Origin: an uncultured Bacilli bacterium | GTDB lineage: Bacteria > Bacillota_I > Bacilli_A > RF39 > UBA660 | DNA: 7,893 nucleotides | NCBI GenBank assembly: GCA_947632625.1 | Contig: CANRPZ010000055.1 | Span: 1 to 7,893, forward strand | Direction of reading: 5' to 3' | In this document: positions 1 through 6,455 of the stretch, one piece after another | Numbering within the stretch: the first letter of the stretch is position 1 | Layout: each line of letters starts with the position of its first letter | The notes under the pieces: generated by a model | What the model was told of the DNA's origin: nothing | Database searches by the model: none | The model's input: the letters and a program-made list of their open reading frames with translations, nothing else | Position numbers and translations under genes: made by a program

Positions 1-206
1 CGACATTTTTGAATAGTCGTAGTCTTGCTACATACTAAGTTTTTGACAACTTAGAAACGCACTTGCAAATTGACATAGTCAATTAGCGTGCTAGTATATT
101 TTGTATTTAAATCGTTTAACTATCTTCCATTAATTTAGAATAATATTCTATTTTTCATTTTATGCCATAGAAAAAATATATAAAAACAAATCATATATAT
201 TCCCTT
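1..206. other. Hairpin-rich left-edge noncoding segment
   Basis: No coding frame of useful length is seen. The first 100 bases contain several dyads: CGAC at 1-4 with GTCG at 16-19; CTAAGTT (35-41) with AACTTAG (48-54), loop of 6; AATTGAC (68-74) with GTCAATT (78-84), loop of 3, whose base is extended by ACGC (57-60) with GCGT (86-89). Further right, TAGAATAATATTCTA at 136-150 is an AT-only palindrome followed on the plus strand by TTTTT. No GC-containing hairpin plus T-run is visible on the minus strand just after the glycosylase stop, so I cannot place its terminator. The cluster could be the 3' part of an RNA or an element end lying mostly outside the window. Confidence 0.5.
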
Positions 207-968
207 CTATAATTTTGTTTTGCATTCTTTCTTTATTGGACACTCAATGCATTTCTTTTTTGAACATAAATTATTACCAATTGTCCATAAGTATTTATCA
301 ATATCACAGGCAGAAATATTATTTTCTTTTGCAGCCTTAATCCAAATAGTTCCTAATTCTTTCAAATCTTCATTATTCAAATTTTGTTTATCAATAACCT
401 CATTTAAATAACTTATTTCTACATCATGTCGATCTATTGGTATGTCTTGTAGTTCATCATTAAAATGACATATTCCTGATTCAAAAATTAACCTAAGTAA
501 CAAACCTCCTGTTTTTTGGCCAAAACCTTTTATACTAGTAATGAAATTATATAATTCTTTATAGGACTCTAATGAAATTATTTTTTGTATTAATTTATCA
601 TTTGGATAATTAGTATCTAAAAATTCAGACAATTCTAGCCATTTTTTTAAGGCAATATTTGGATATCTTGGATGAATATACTCCTTTATAATGTTAAGTA
701 GATTTTCTTTATTATATTTAAATGTTTTAACTACATAACTTGGATTAAATATTTCTTTATATTTTTTATATGTATTAATTAAATTGAAATGATAAAGTTT
801 AGAACGCATACCATAATCTAATAAGCATGAATAAAATATATAATGAATATACTCATTACTACCTATTTTAATATCGTTTGGTATTCCTACATTAGATATT
901 TCTTCAGTAGAATTAAAATAATCTTTCATTTTACTAGCACAAACTTTAGCTTTCTCTAAATCAAACAT
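207..968 (-). CDS. HhH-GPD superfamily DNA glycosylase with Fe-S cluster loop
   Basis: A 253-residue protein that probably removes damaged or mismatched bases from DNA. The helix-hairpin-helix lies at about residues 144-160 (core IKGFGQKTGG), with K152 at the position of the catalytic lysine of endonuclease III. D179, in IPIDRHD, fits the conserved catalytic aspartate. Four C-terminal cysteines (C235, C240, C243, C249; spacing 4-2-5) resemble the [4Fe-4S] loop of endonuclease III and MutY, whose usual spacing is 6-2-5, so the first gap is two residues short. With both K and D present, a bifunctional glycosylase/AP-lyase is possible. The N-terminal 100 residues are divergent, so the substrate cannot be named. 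The ATG is supported by GGAGG six bases upstream; the stop is TAG. It is the second gene of a minus-strand pair, 19 bp behind the HD gene, and is probably translated from the same mRNA. Confidence 0.82.
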   Translation of the reverse strand: MFDLEKAKVCASKMKDYFNSTEEISNVGIPNDIKIGSNEYIHYIFYSCLLDYGMRSKLYHFNLINTYKKYKEIFNPSYVVKTFKYNKENLLNIIKEYIHPRYPNIALKKWLELSEFLDTNYPNDKLIQKIISLESYKELYNFITSIKGFGQKTGGLLLRLIFESGICHFNDELQDIPIDRHDVEISYLNEVIDKQNLNNEDLKELGTIWIKAAKENNISACDIDKYLWTIGNNLCSKKKCIECPIKKECKTKL

Positions 969-987
969 ATACTGCCTCCATAATTTT

Positions 988-1617
988 TTATATTTCGTTT
1001 TCTTTTAAATAATTAATTATATCAATAAAGTTTTTATCATCTTCATATTTACCTCTATCAAACTCAATCCAAGCATTAGATATATTCTTTTCACTATCTA
1101 ACACTTTTCTTACACTAGGATTGTCTAGAATTGGGTTATTAGGTTGATTATTTAAATCAAAACATCCCTCTTGATCATATAATTTCATTTGAATATCACA
1201 TTCTAATTTATCACAATGATAAGCAAATCTTGCTTCATCCGATTTTCTTTTATTATATTCATCTAACAAAGCAGATATTTCTTCTTTACCAATAAAATCT
1301 TTTAATATATAATCTGTAGCTTCTTTACCTCTAATTAATTTTTCTTCTCTTGTTGTTTCAAAAAAGGCTAAATCTCCTATTTGAATTTCCTCTAATTCAT
1401 GAATTGCCAACATATAAATAACTTTCATAATATCTAATTTGTAACCAAATTGATAATATATTGATAATGCTAGCATTTGAACTCCAAAAATATGCTCTGC
1501 AACGCTTTCAATTCTTTCTCTTTTAGCATTCCATACGATAGGACCAGTTCTAATAGTATCTTTTAATTTAGTACATAATTTGTAATACTTAATTGCTACT
1601 TCAATTTTATTATTCAT
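988..1617 (-). CDS. HD-domain phosphohydrolase, HDDC2/YfbR-like nucleotidase
   Basis: A 209-residue protein resembling 5'-deoxynucleotidases of the YfbR/HDDC2 group, which remove phosphate from nucleoside monophosphates in the cytoplasm using a divalent metal. The landmarks come in family order: LKDTIRTG (residues 18-25), ESVAEH with H42, AIHELEEIQIGD with H73 and D82, and HCDKLECDIQ with D136. The residue after H73, usually the Asp of the HD pair, is Glu (E74). Glu can still bind metal, and I believe this substitution occurs in some relatives, but activity is not certain. About 60 C-terminal residues after D136 extend beyond the compact core. The ATG has AAGGAGG four to five bases upstream, a strong site. 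It is the first gene of the pair with the glycosylase; together they suggest nucleotide or DNA maintenance, which is inference from adjacency. Confidence 0.82.
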   Translation of the reverse strand: MNNKIEVAIKYYKLCTKLKDTIRTGPIVWNAKRERIESVAEHIFGVQMLALSIYYQFGYKLDIMKVIYMLAIHELEEIQIGDLAFFETTREEKLIRGKEATDYILKDFIGKEEISALLDEYNKRKSDEARFAYHCDKLECDIQMKLYDQEGCFDLNNQPNNPILDNPSVRKVLDSEKNISNAWIEFDRGKYEDDKNFIDIINYLKENEI

Positions 1618-1653
1618 TTTTACCTCCTTGATAAAATTATCTTTCTAAATAAA

Positions 1654-1659
1654 ATTATA
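1654..1659 (-). promoter_or_regulatory. Candidate -10 box for the HD/glycosylase pair
   Basis: The minus strand reads TATAAT here, about 35 bases ahead of the HD gene start, which would give a leader of roughly 30 nt containing the strong ribosome binding site. No good -35 box is seen 16-18 bases upstream and there is no TG extension, so this is only a candidate. It is divergent from the plus-strand promoter at 1691-1719. Confidence 0.4.
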
Positions 1660-1690
1660 CTGTATTTTGGACATTTTTACTATATGACTA

Positions 1691-1719
1691 TTGATTTTTC
1701 TTAGTGTTTATCATATAAT
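1691..1719 (+). promoter_or_regulatory. Sigma-70-type promoter TTGATT-17-TATAAT
   Basis: TTGATT (1691-1696) and a perfect TATAAT (1714-1719) are separated by exactly 17 bases, the ideal spacing. It is the best -35/-10 pair I found in the window. No plus-strand gene follows; a terminator sits about 105 bases downstream. Transcription would start near 1726. Confidence 0.6.
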
Positions 1720-1725
1720 CTATTT

Positions 1726-1856
1726 AACAAGTGAGAGATATTTTTTTGATAATTGGATTAAAACCCTCTTATCATTCGCTCCATTGACGAATCTGTTCGA
1801 ACTTTTCGGACATTCAAATATATTTCATCTCTAAATTGAGATGATTTTTTATTTTT
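1726..1856 (+). ncRNA. Candidate small structured RNA (unassigned)
   Basis: The segment is bounded by a near-consensus promoter and an intrinsic terminator on the same strand and has no sensible plus-strand reading frame. Predicted stems by eye are: GATAA (1748-1752) with TTATC (1769-1773), helped by an inner GG/CC; ATTCG (1774-1778) with CGAAT (1788-1792); TGTTCGAA (1794-1801) with TTCGGACA (1805-1812), eight pairs including one G-T, loop CTT; then the terminator hairpin. AGAGAT near the 5' end (1734-1739) could also pair with ATCTCT (1827-1832), part of the terminator's left arm, an attenuator-like option that may be chance. I do not recognise it as 6S, SRP RNA, tmRNA, a T-box or a named riboswitch. 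It lies between the kinase-like gene and the HD gene, antisense to any read-through from the former. Confidence 0.45.
1826..1856 (+). terminator. Rho-independent terminator of the candidate small RNA
   Basis: CATCTC (1826-1831) pairs with GAGATG (1838-1843) around a TAAATT loop, followed by TTTTTT, A, TTTTT. The T-run is on the plus strand only, so it does not serve the flanking minus-strand genes. Confidence 0.6.
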
Positions 1857-2018
1857 ATAAAAAATTCCCACAGGATATTTTGATATACTTGTCAAAATTC
1901 CTAGGGGGTTAATAATTTTGTCAAAGACAAAATAATAAACAAAATTATAGTTCAAATAAATTTTAACAATCTAGAAGTACTTTAAAAAAGACTAATGATA
2001 AACAAGCCATAACCATGT
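1857..2018. other. Noncoding spacer with an AT-rich dyad
   Basis: No supported gene. ATTTTGTC (1915-1922) and GACAAAAT (1926-1933) form an 8-bp hairpin with a 3-base loop, and TTGTCAAAATT slightly upstream is a one-mismatch inverted copy of AATTTTGTCAA. No T-run follows on the minus strand, so this is not a clear terminator. A minus-strand frame at 1758-1955 starts with TTG and has no ribosome binding site, so I do not annotate it. Confidence 0.4.
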
Positions 2019-2044
2019 AAAAATGATGACATATCTAAGTCACC
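2019..2044 (-). terminator. Probable terminator of the kinase-like gene
   Basis: On the minus strand, GGTGAC and GTCATC form a 6-bp stem (one G-T pair) with an 8-base loop, followed by ATTTTT. It begins six bases after the stop codon of the kinase-like gene. The stem is short, so efficiency may be modest. Confidence 0.5.
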
Positions 2045-2050
2045 GTTTCT

Positions 2051-3457
2051 TTATATATGAATACCTTTATGTTCACTTATTCTATAATCATTTGTTTCAT
2101 CAAAAGCATCAAAATTTAAATCCATTTCTTGGTGTTGGTTTTTTAATTCTTTCTTTTCATTTTGATATCTTTTTTCAAACTCATCATATAAAACTTTATT
2201 ATTTGAATAATTAATGTTTGGATCATTCTCATCATAAATAAAGTCGGCATCTAATATAACTAAATCTCCCTCTTTAAGTATTGTTTCACCTCGTTTATCA
2301 TCTAAACCTAATATTTCTTCTGTTGGACTTAAACTGTCTCGCCAATGTATTACATTTTTCCTCGTTAATCTTCCAACATTAATACTTTTTATATCGGTCC
2401 AAACTAGCTTTAAATCACGCAAGTTTTTAAACAATTGATATAATTCTTCTTTACTAACTTCTTTGCTTGTGTCGACTCGCTCAGTAACCTCAGCAAAACA
2501 ATGTTCATCACCAAATTGTAACTCTTTTCGAAGCAATGGAACAATTATATATGGATTATTTGGAAACTTTTTTGTAACCCTATTCCCAAGTTTAATAACT
2601 TTATTACCAATTAATAATACACGTGAAAATCCACCACCATTATAGGTAATATCAGAAAATTTTACATTTTCGTTTTTTATAACATCTAATACAATTAACT
2701 TAACCATTTCTTTTAGGTCTGGATCTTTTATTTTCAAAAGATGATCTGTTTCACAAAATATCGAATTTATTGCTTTTTCCTCATTGTTATCAATATAATC
2801 CTCTACTTGAGAAAGTGCAACAGGATTATCTTTCACAAATTTCATTAAAGTATATAAGTTTTGTGCATTTTCAATAAATAGCGGTAAATTGTCATAAATA
2901 ATTTGTTTATTATCTCCTTTATAATCAATTGCAGAATAAGGAATATCACATTTATTTTCAACCAATAAATTTAAAAATTTTTTTTGATTTTCTTCATTTA
3001 ATTTATTTAATATATCTAAATAAAAATTTTTGCTTACATCCATAGTTGATATTGTTTTTAAAATATCATTATCAATAAAATTATCAAATTTATTTGGTTC
3101 GTCATTTAAACAAACCCAAATATTATAAAATAATTGATCAATTTCATCTTTGTATGGATATTTTCTTAATCCTTTTATAAATTTTTCTTTAAAACTAGGT
3201 TGCTTTATTAATAAATTAGTATTTAGTAAAAGAATATTTATATTAGACATAACAATATATGGAAGAATTTCATCAAAATGATTTGCTATTATTTTAGCAT
3301 TTTTATTTTTGAAAAATGAACTATTTAATTTTTTTAAAATGAAATCACTTAAACTATAAAATACATCATTACAATAACTTGCGGATTCATTTTCAACTGA
3401 TTGTTGTCTTATTTTCTTTGCTTCTTCAAGTAATCTGTTCAATTTCTTTTCTAGCAT
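2051..3457 (-). CDS. Helical protein with C-terminal degenerate kinase-like domain
   Basis: A 468-residue protein I cannot assign to a named family. Residues 1 to about 260 are Lys/Glu/Leu-rich and look all-helical, possibly a solenoid. From about 270 the order of motifs follows the protein-kinase fold: GGGFSRV (274-280) as a glycine loop, KVIKL with K289 as candidate ATP-binding lysine, RKE around 310-312 as a possible helix C, WTDIKSINVG (353-362) with D355, K357 and N360 matching the catalytic loop, and ILDADF (401-406) in place of DFG. The final 50 residues are charged and probably disordered or coiled. No membrane segment is seen. The key residues survive, so phosphotransfer or ATP binding is possible; it could instead be a pseudokinase or aminoglycoside-kinase-like enzyme. 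The ATG has AAGGAGA seven to eight bases upstream. It is a single gene, divergent from the AraC regulator. Confidence 0.7.
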   Translation of the reverse strand: MLEKKLNRLLEEAKKIRQQSVENESASYCNDVFYSLSDFILKKLNSSFFKNKNAKIIANHFDEILPYIVMSNINILLLNTNLLIKQPSFKEKFIKGLRKYPYKDEIDQLFYNIWVCLNDEPNKFDNFIDNDILKTISTMDVSKNFYLDILNKLNEENQKKFLNLLVENKCDIPYSAIDYKGDNKQIIYDNLPLFIENAQNLYTLMKFVKDNPVALSQVEDYIDNNEEKAINSIFCETDHLLKIKDPDLKEMVKLIVLDVIKNENVKFSDITYNGGGFSRVLLIGNKVIKLGNRVTKKFPNNPYIIVPLLRKELQFGDEHCFAEVTERVDTSKEVSKEELYQLFKNLRDLKLVWTDIKSINVGRLTRKNVIHWRDSLSPTEEILGLDDKRGETILKEGDLVILDADFIYDENDPNINYSNNKVLYDEFEKRYQNEKKELKNQHQEMDLNFDAFDETNDYRISEHKGIHI

Positions 3458-3478
3458 AATTTTATCTCCTTCAATTAT

Positions 3479-3487
3479 ATTATAACA
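3479..3487 (-). promoter_or_regulatory. Extended -10 promoter of the kinase-like gene
   Basis: The minus strand reads TGTTATAAT, a perfect TG-N-TATAAT extended -10. The likely start of transcription falls on the ribosome binding site (plus-strand TCTCCTT, 3465-3471), giving a very short leader. The -35 region (ATGAAC, 16 bases upstream) is weak. Confidence 0.6.
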
Positions 3488-3550
3488 TAGTATTTTTTAA
3501 GTTCATTTATTAAAGTTGTAAATATCTTCCACAATCGCTCCAAAAGATAA

Positions 3551-3598
3551 AATCATCGCACTAAGCGATGTTAATGATTAAATCAACGCAAGTTGATT
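3551..3598. repeat. Two dyads with 30-bp direct repeat, possible operator
   Basis: CATCGC (3554-3559) pairs with GCGATG (3565-3570), and AATCAAC (3581-3587) pairs with GTTGATT (3592-3598) around a GCAA loop. The left parts, AATCATCGCA (3551) and AATCAACGCA (3581), are direct repeats with one mismatch exactly 30 bp apart, close to three helical turns. They lie between divergent promoters, about 65 bp behind the kinase-like gene's -10 and about 100 bp ahead of the AraC gene's. Operator sites are the likeliest reading; a weak terminator is the alternative. The rest of the 270-bp intergenic region is AT-rich with nothing else I can name. Confidence 0.45.
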
Positions 3599-3699
3599 TT
3601 ATTGTTTGTATAATTGTAACAGATGTGAGACAAATTTTTAAAAAAATACAAAGCAATATGATATAGTTAAAATGTAATTAACAATAATTGCAAATTATA

Positions 3700-3708
3700 T
3701 GTTAAAAT
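3700..3708 (+). promoter_or_regulatory. Extended -10 promoter of the AraC-family gene
   Basis: TGTTAAAAT fits TG-N-TATAAT with one mismatch. Transcription would begin near 3715, immediately before the AGGTGG ribosome binding site (3716-3721). No good -35 box is seen. Confidence 0.4.
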
Positions 3709-3727
3709 AATATATAGGTGGTTCACT

Positions 3728-4522
3728 TTGAATATTTATAAAAGTTTAAATGAAATAACTGAGTATATTGACAAAAGTTTAGAAGAGGAAATCAGTTATG
3801 AAGTTCTAGCAAAAATGCTAGGCGTTAATGTTTATACAATGCAAAGATTATTTACTATGATAGCAGGAATCTCTTTATCAGAATATATTAGAAAAAGAAG
3901 ATTATCTAGTGCAGGATACGATTTATATCAAAATAATTTAAAAGTAATAGATGTTGCTGTAAAATACCAATATGATAATGCCACATCATTTTCCAGAGCA
4001 TTTGAAAAATTTCATGGCATTAAACCTAGTCTAGTAAATAAAGAAACAAAGTTAAAAAATTTCCCCAGAATAGTCTTTAATGAAGATATTAATCTTACTA
4101 CGGAATTAGATTATGAAATAGTTACTCTAGATGATATGAATTTGTATGGTGTTAGTATTACTACTAACAATAATGAAATTGGCAAAGATGCACCGGTGTT
4201 TTTTAAACAAACGGAAAATAAATATTTAAATAAGTATGGCGAAGTAAAATATGGAATGATTACTTATGATATAGAACGTGAAGAAAGTCAAAAGTATTAT
4301 TGCTTATATGATAAGATAATTGAAGAATTTGAACATATTAAAATACCTAAAAGTAAATGGCTTAGATTTAGGATTAATTCACAAAATGCCAAAAATATAC
4401 AAGAGATATCTCATAAATTTTATGAAGAGTTCTTACCATCAGTTAAATATAATTTAAAAGAATTACCTGAATTAGAATATTATCATGATGGTATAACAGA
4501 CTTTCTAGTAGCAATTTATTAA
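3728..4522 (+). CDS. AraC-family regulator with GyrI-like effector domain
   Basis: A 264-residue transcription regulator. Its N-terminal DNA-binding part (about 8-105) has two helix-turn-helix units: one around YEVLAKMLGVNVYTMQRLF (25-42) and one ending in the AraC signature DNATSFSRAFEKFHGIKP (83-100). Residues of about 120-264 match the GyrI-like small-molecule-binding domain, with the typical IPKSKWLRFR (206-215) and LPELEYYHDG (246-255) strings. This order is that of Rob/BmrR-type regulators that sense drugs or other ligands and activate genes, but the ligand is unknown. The start is TTG, chosen because AGGTGG lies six bases upstream and the first in-frame ATG (codon 30) would cut into the first helix-turn-helix. 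No transporter, the usual target of such regulators, is nearby. Its own terminator follows, so it is probably monocistronic. Targets could be the divergent kinase-like gene or the ATPase operon. Confidence 0.9.
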   Translation: MNIYKSLNEITEYIDKSLEEEISYEVLAKMLGVNVYTMQRLFTMIAGISLSEYIRKRRLSSAGYDLYQNNLKVIDVAVKYQYDNATSFSRAFEKFHGIKPSLVNKETKLKNFPRIVFNEDINLTTELDYEIVTLDDMNLYGVSITTNNNEIGKDAPVFFKQTENKYLNKYGEVKYGMITYDIEREESQKYYCLYDKIIEEFEHIKIPKSKWLRFRINSQNAKNIQEISHKFYEEFLPSVKYNLKELPELEYYHDGITDFLVAIY

Positions 4523-4562
4523 ACTGACAAAACTGATTATTAAAAAGTCAGTTTTTTATTTT
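4521..4562 (+). terminator. Rho-independent terminator after the AraC-family gene
   Basis: It overlaps the TAA stop. AAACTGAC (4521-4528) can pair with GTCAGTTT (4547-4554), or alternatively AAAACTGA (4529-4536) with TCAGTTTT (4548-4555). TTTTTTATTTT follows. Two competing left arms share one right arm. Confidence 0.7.
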
Positions 4563-4569
4563 GTGTTTT

Positions 4570-4578
4570 TGATATACT
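4570..4578 (+). promoter_or_regulatory. Extended -10 promoter of the ATPase operon
   Basis: TGATATACT fits TG-N-TATAAT with one mismatch and sits just behind the AraC-gene terminator. The start of transcription would fall near 4585, directly on the GAGGTGA ribosome binding site (4586-4592), again a minimal leader. No clear -35 box. Confidence 0.4.
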
Positions 4579-4598
4579 CTTTTACGAGGTGACGGATT

Positions 4599-6452
4599 AT
4601 GGGGTTAACGTCAGAAATATTTCTAACTAAAAAATTTGTTTCTAAAGATGAATGGTTAGAATTAATTAGAACAATATCTAATTATAATGGAATTTTAGGA
4701 AAATGGAAGATAATTATTACTAATGATAAAAATCAAATAAGATATTTTGTTCAAACTAGATGCACTCTACCAGCAACAATCAATAATTTAAATTCCTTTT
4801 TATTAAAGCCTTCCCAAGAAATAATTAAACCAATATCCAACTATACATTACTCTCTTTACCTAAAATTGGTAGTAGTATAATAGACTTAATTAATTATAG
4901 TGAAATTAGAAATAAAGGTACTCTTGTATATTTAGAAATCAGTTTTCGAAAATTATATGAGGACAAAATCAAATCAAAAATAATATACTACTTAAATAAA
5001 AATGGAATCATAAAAAAATACAAAGTAATTCTTGCTATTCCAACAAACATATTATCTGTAGATTTTGAAGGAAATAAAAGATATTTTTATAAAGCATCAC
5101 CAAAATATTTAGAAATAAATAAAATATTACATCTACTTAGTAGTGATGCCAACAATTCTTTATTATCTATCGATACTTTTCCATATTTACAAGGAGATTT
5201 CTACTTAAACCAAAATAATTTTAGTTTCGATAAACACTCTATTATATTTGGTTCTTCTGGATCAGGAAAATCTAAAATGATAAGTTTATTAATTAACAAT
5301 ATAAATAAAAGTGAAAGTCTACGTCAAAAATATAAAATAGTTGTTATAGATCCTCACGCAGCACTTGAAAATGATATAGGTGGTATAGGAAAAGTTATTG
5401 ATTTTAAAAATAATTTAGATAGTATTGATTTATTTATTAACAATAATGATGATATTGTTGCATCAACTGAACTTCTACTAGATTTATTAAAATCATTAAT
5501 TGCTGATCAATACAACTCAAAATTAGAAAGAGTTTTAAGACATTCTATTCACTTATTATTAACAGATGAATCATTTAATTTTAGAAATTTAAGAAAACTT
5601 ATTTTAGATTTAGAATATAGAAATAGTTTGATAAGTAAACTAAAATATAAATTACCAATTAGTGTAATTGACTTCTTTTTATCAGATTTTAATGATTTAA
5701 AAACAAAATCTTATGGTGAAGCTATATCACCAATTATAGGTTTTATTGATGAAATGGAAATGATTCCTGTATTTAATACCGAGCAAAATAGTGAAAATTT
5801 AAAAGATACTATTCATAATAATTTTTTAACTTTATTTTCACTAGATAGAACAAAACTTGGTGATAAAGTTACTAAAACAATAGCAGGACTTATTATGCAA
5901 CAATTATTAACTATAATGCAAAAACGAGAAATAGACGAACATATTATATTTATAATAGATGAAGTCGCAGTTATTGAAAATCCAATTTTATCTAGATATT
6001 TATCAGAAGCTAGGAAATATAATTTATCTTTAATATTAGCAGGTCAATATTTTAACCAAATATCTGATGAATTAAAAAATTCTATATTTGCTAATGTTAT
6101 TAATTACTTTATATTTAGAGTATCAAAATTAGATGCTAACGTACTTGTTGATAACTTTAATATGAAAATCCCTTTAGATGATTCTAGAGATAGAAAAATA
6201 AAATTGTTAACTGAATTGCAAACTCGTGAATGTATAGTTAGGATAGATGCAGGCGGAATATTATTACCAGCATTTAAAGGAACTACATCAAACTTTACAA
6301 GTATTCCTAGAATTAATAAACCAAGTATAAATAATAGTAATGAAAGTATAAAAGATAAACAAAATAGTTTTAAAACCAATTTTAACATAAATACTAATGT
6401 AAATTTAAAAGATATTTTAATATCTAATTCAACAAATAAGAAAGGTGTGTAA
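4599..6452 (+). CDS. VirD4/TraG/HerA-like P-loop ATPase
   Basis: A 617-residue ATPase of the FtsK/HerA superfamily, closest in layout to conjugation coupling proteins. Residues 1 to about 205 are a divergent N-terminal domain. Walker A is FGSSGSGKSK (217-226), followed by VVIDPHAAL (248-256), which corresponds to the DPHGDL string of the TraG/TraD family. A helical insertion follows (about 285-395, with RVLRHSIHLLLTDE and SYGEAISPIIG). Walker B is IIFIIDEVAV (449-458; D454, E455), then ILAGQYFNQI (479-488) with the conserved Gln (Q483). The last 50 residues are Asn/Ser/Lys-rich and probably disordered. No transmembrane helix is seen, unlike typical VirD4 proteins, so it is probably cytosolic or tethered by a partner. 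It may form a hexamer that moves DNA or protein. No relaxase or pilus gene is nearby. The ATG has GAGGTGA six bases upstream. It is the first gene of a two-gene operon. Confidence 0.85.
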   Translation: MGLTSEIFLTKKFVSKDEWLELIRTISNYNGILGKWKIIITNDKNQIRYFVQTRCTLPATINNLNSFLLKPSQEIIKPISNYTLLSLPKIGSSIIDLINYSEIRNKGTLVYLEISFRKLYEDKIKSKIIYYLNKNGIIKKYKVILAIPTNILSVDFEGNKRYFYKASPKYLEINKILHLLSSDANNSLLSIDTFPYLQGDFYLNQNNFSFDKHSIIFGSSGSGKSKMISLLINNINKSESLRQKYKIVVIDPHAALENDIGGIGKVIDFKNNLDSIDLFINNNDDIVASTELLLDLLKSLIADQYNSKLERVLRHSIHLLLTDESFNFRNLRKLILDLEYRNSLISKLKYKLPISVIDFFLSDFNDLKTKSYGEAISPIIGFIDEMEMIPVFNTEQNSENLKDTIHNNFLTLFSLDRTKLGDKVTKTIAGLIMQQLLTIMQKREIDEHIIFIIDEVAVIENPILSRYLSEARKYNLSLILAGQYFNQISDELKNSIFANVINYFIFRVSKLDANVLVDNFNMKIPLDDSRDRKIKLLTELQTRECIVRIDAGGILLPAFKGTTSNFTSIPRINKPSINNSNESIKDKQNSFKTNFNINTNVNLKDILISNSTNKKGV

Positions 6453-6455
6453 AAA

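Noticed and set aside
220..411. Plus-strand frame opposite the glycosylase
   Set aside because: It is a shadow of the minus-strand gene's AT-rich codons and lacks its own ribosome binding site.
1794..1812. GTTCGAAC resembling a tRNA T-loop
   Set aside because: It is part of an 8-bp hairpin with a 3-base loop, and no acceptor or anticodon arms fit around it.
1758..1955. Minus-strand frame of 65 codons
   Set aside because: It starts with TTG, has no ribosome binding site, and lies across the candidate small RNA's stems. I recognise no protein family.
2463..2645. Plus-strand frame inside the kinase-like gene
   Set aside because: Antisense shadow with low-complexity content and no start signals.
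4599..6452. ATPase as proof of a conjugative element
   Set aside because: There is no relaxase, VirB4, pilus or transfer origin in the window, and the protein lacks the membrane helices of typical VirD4.
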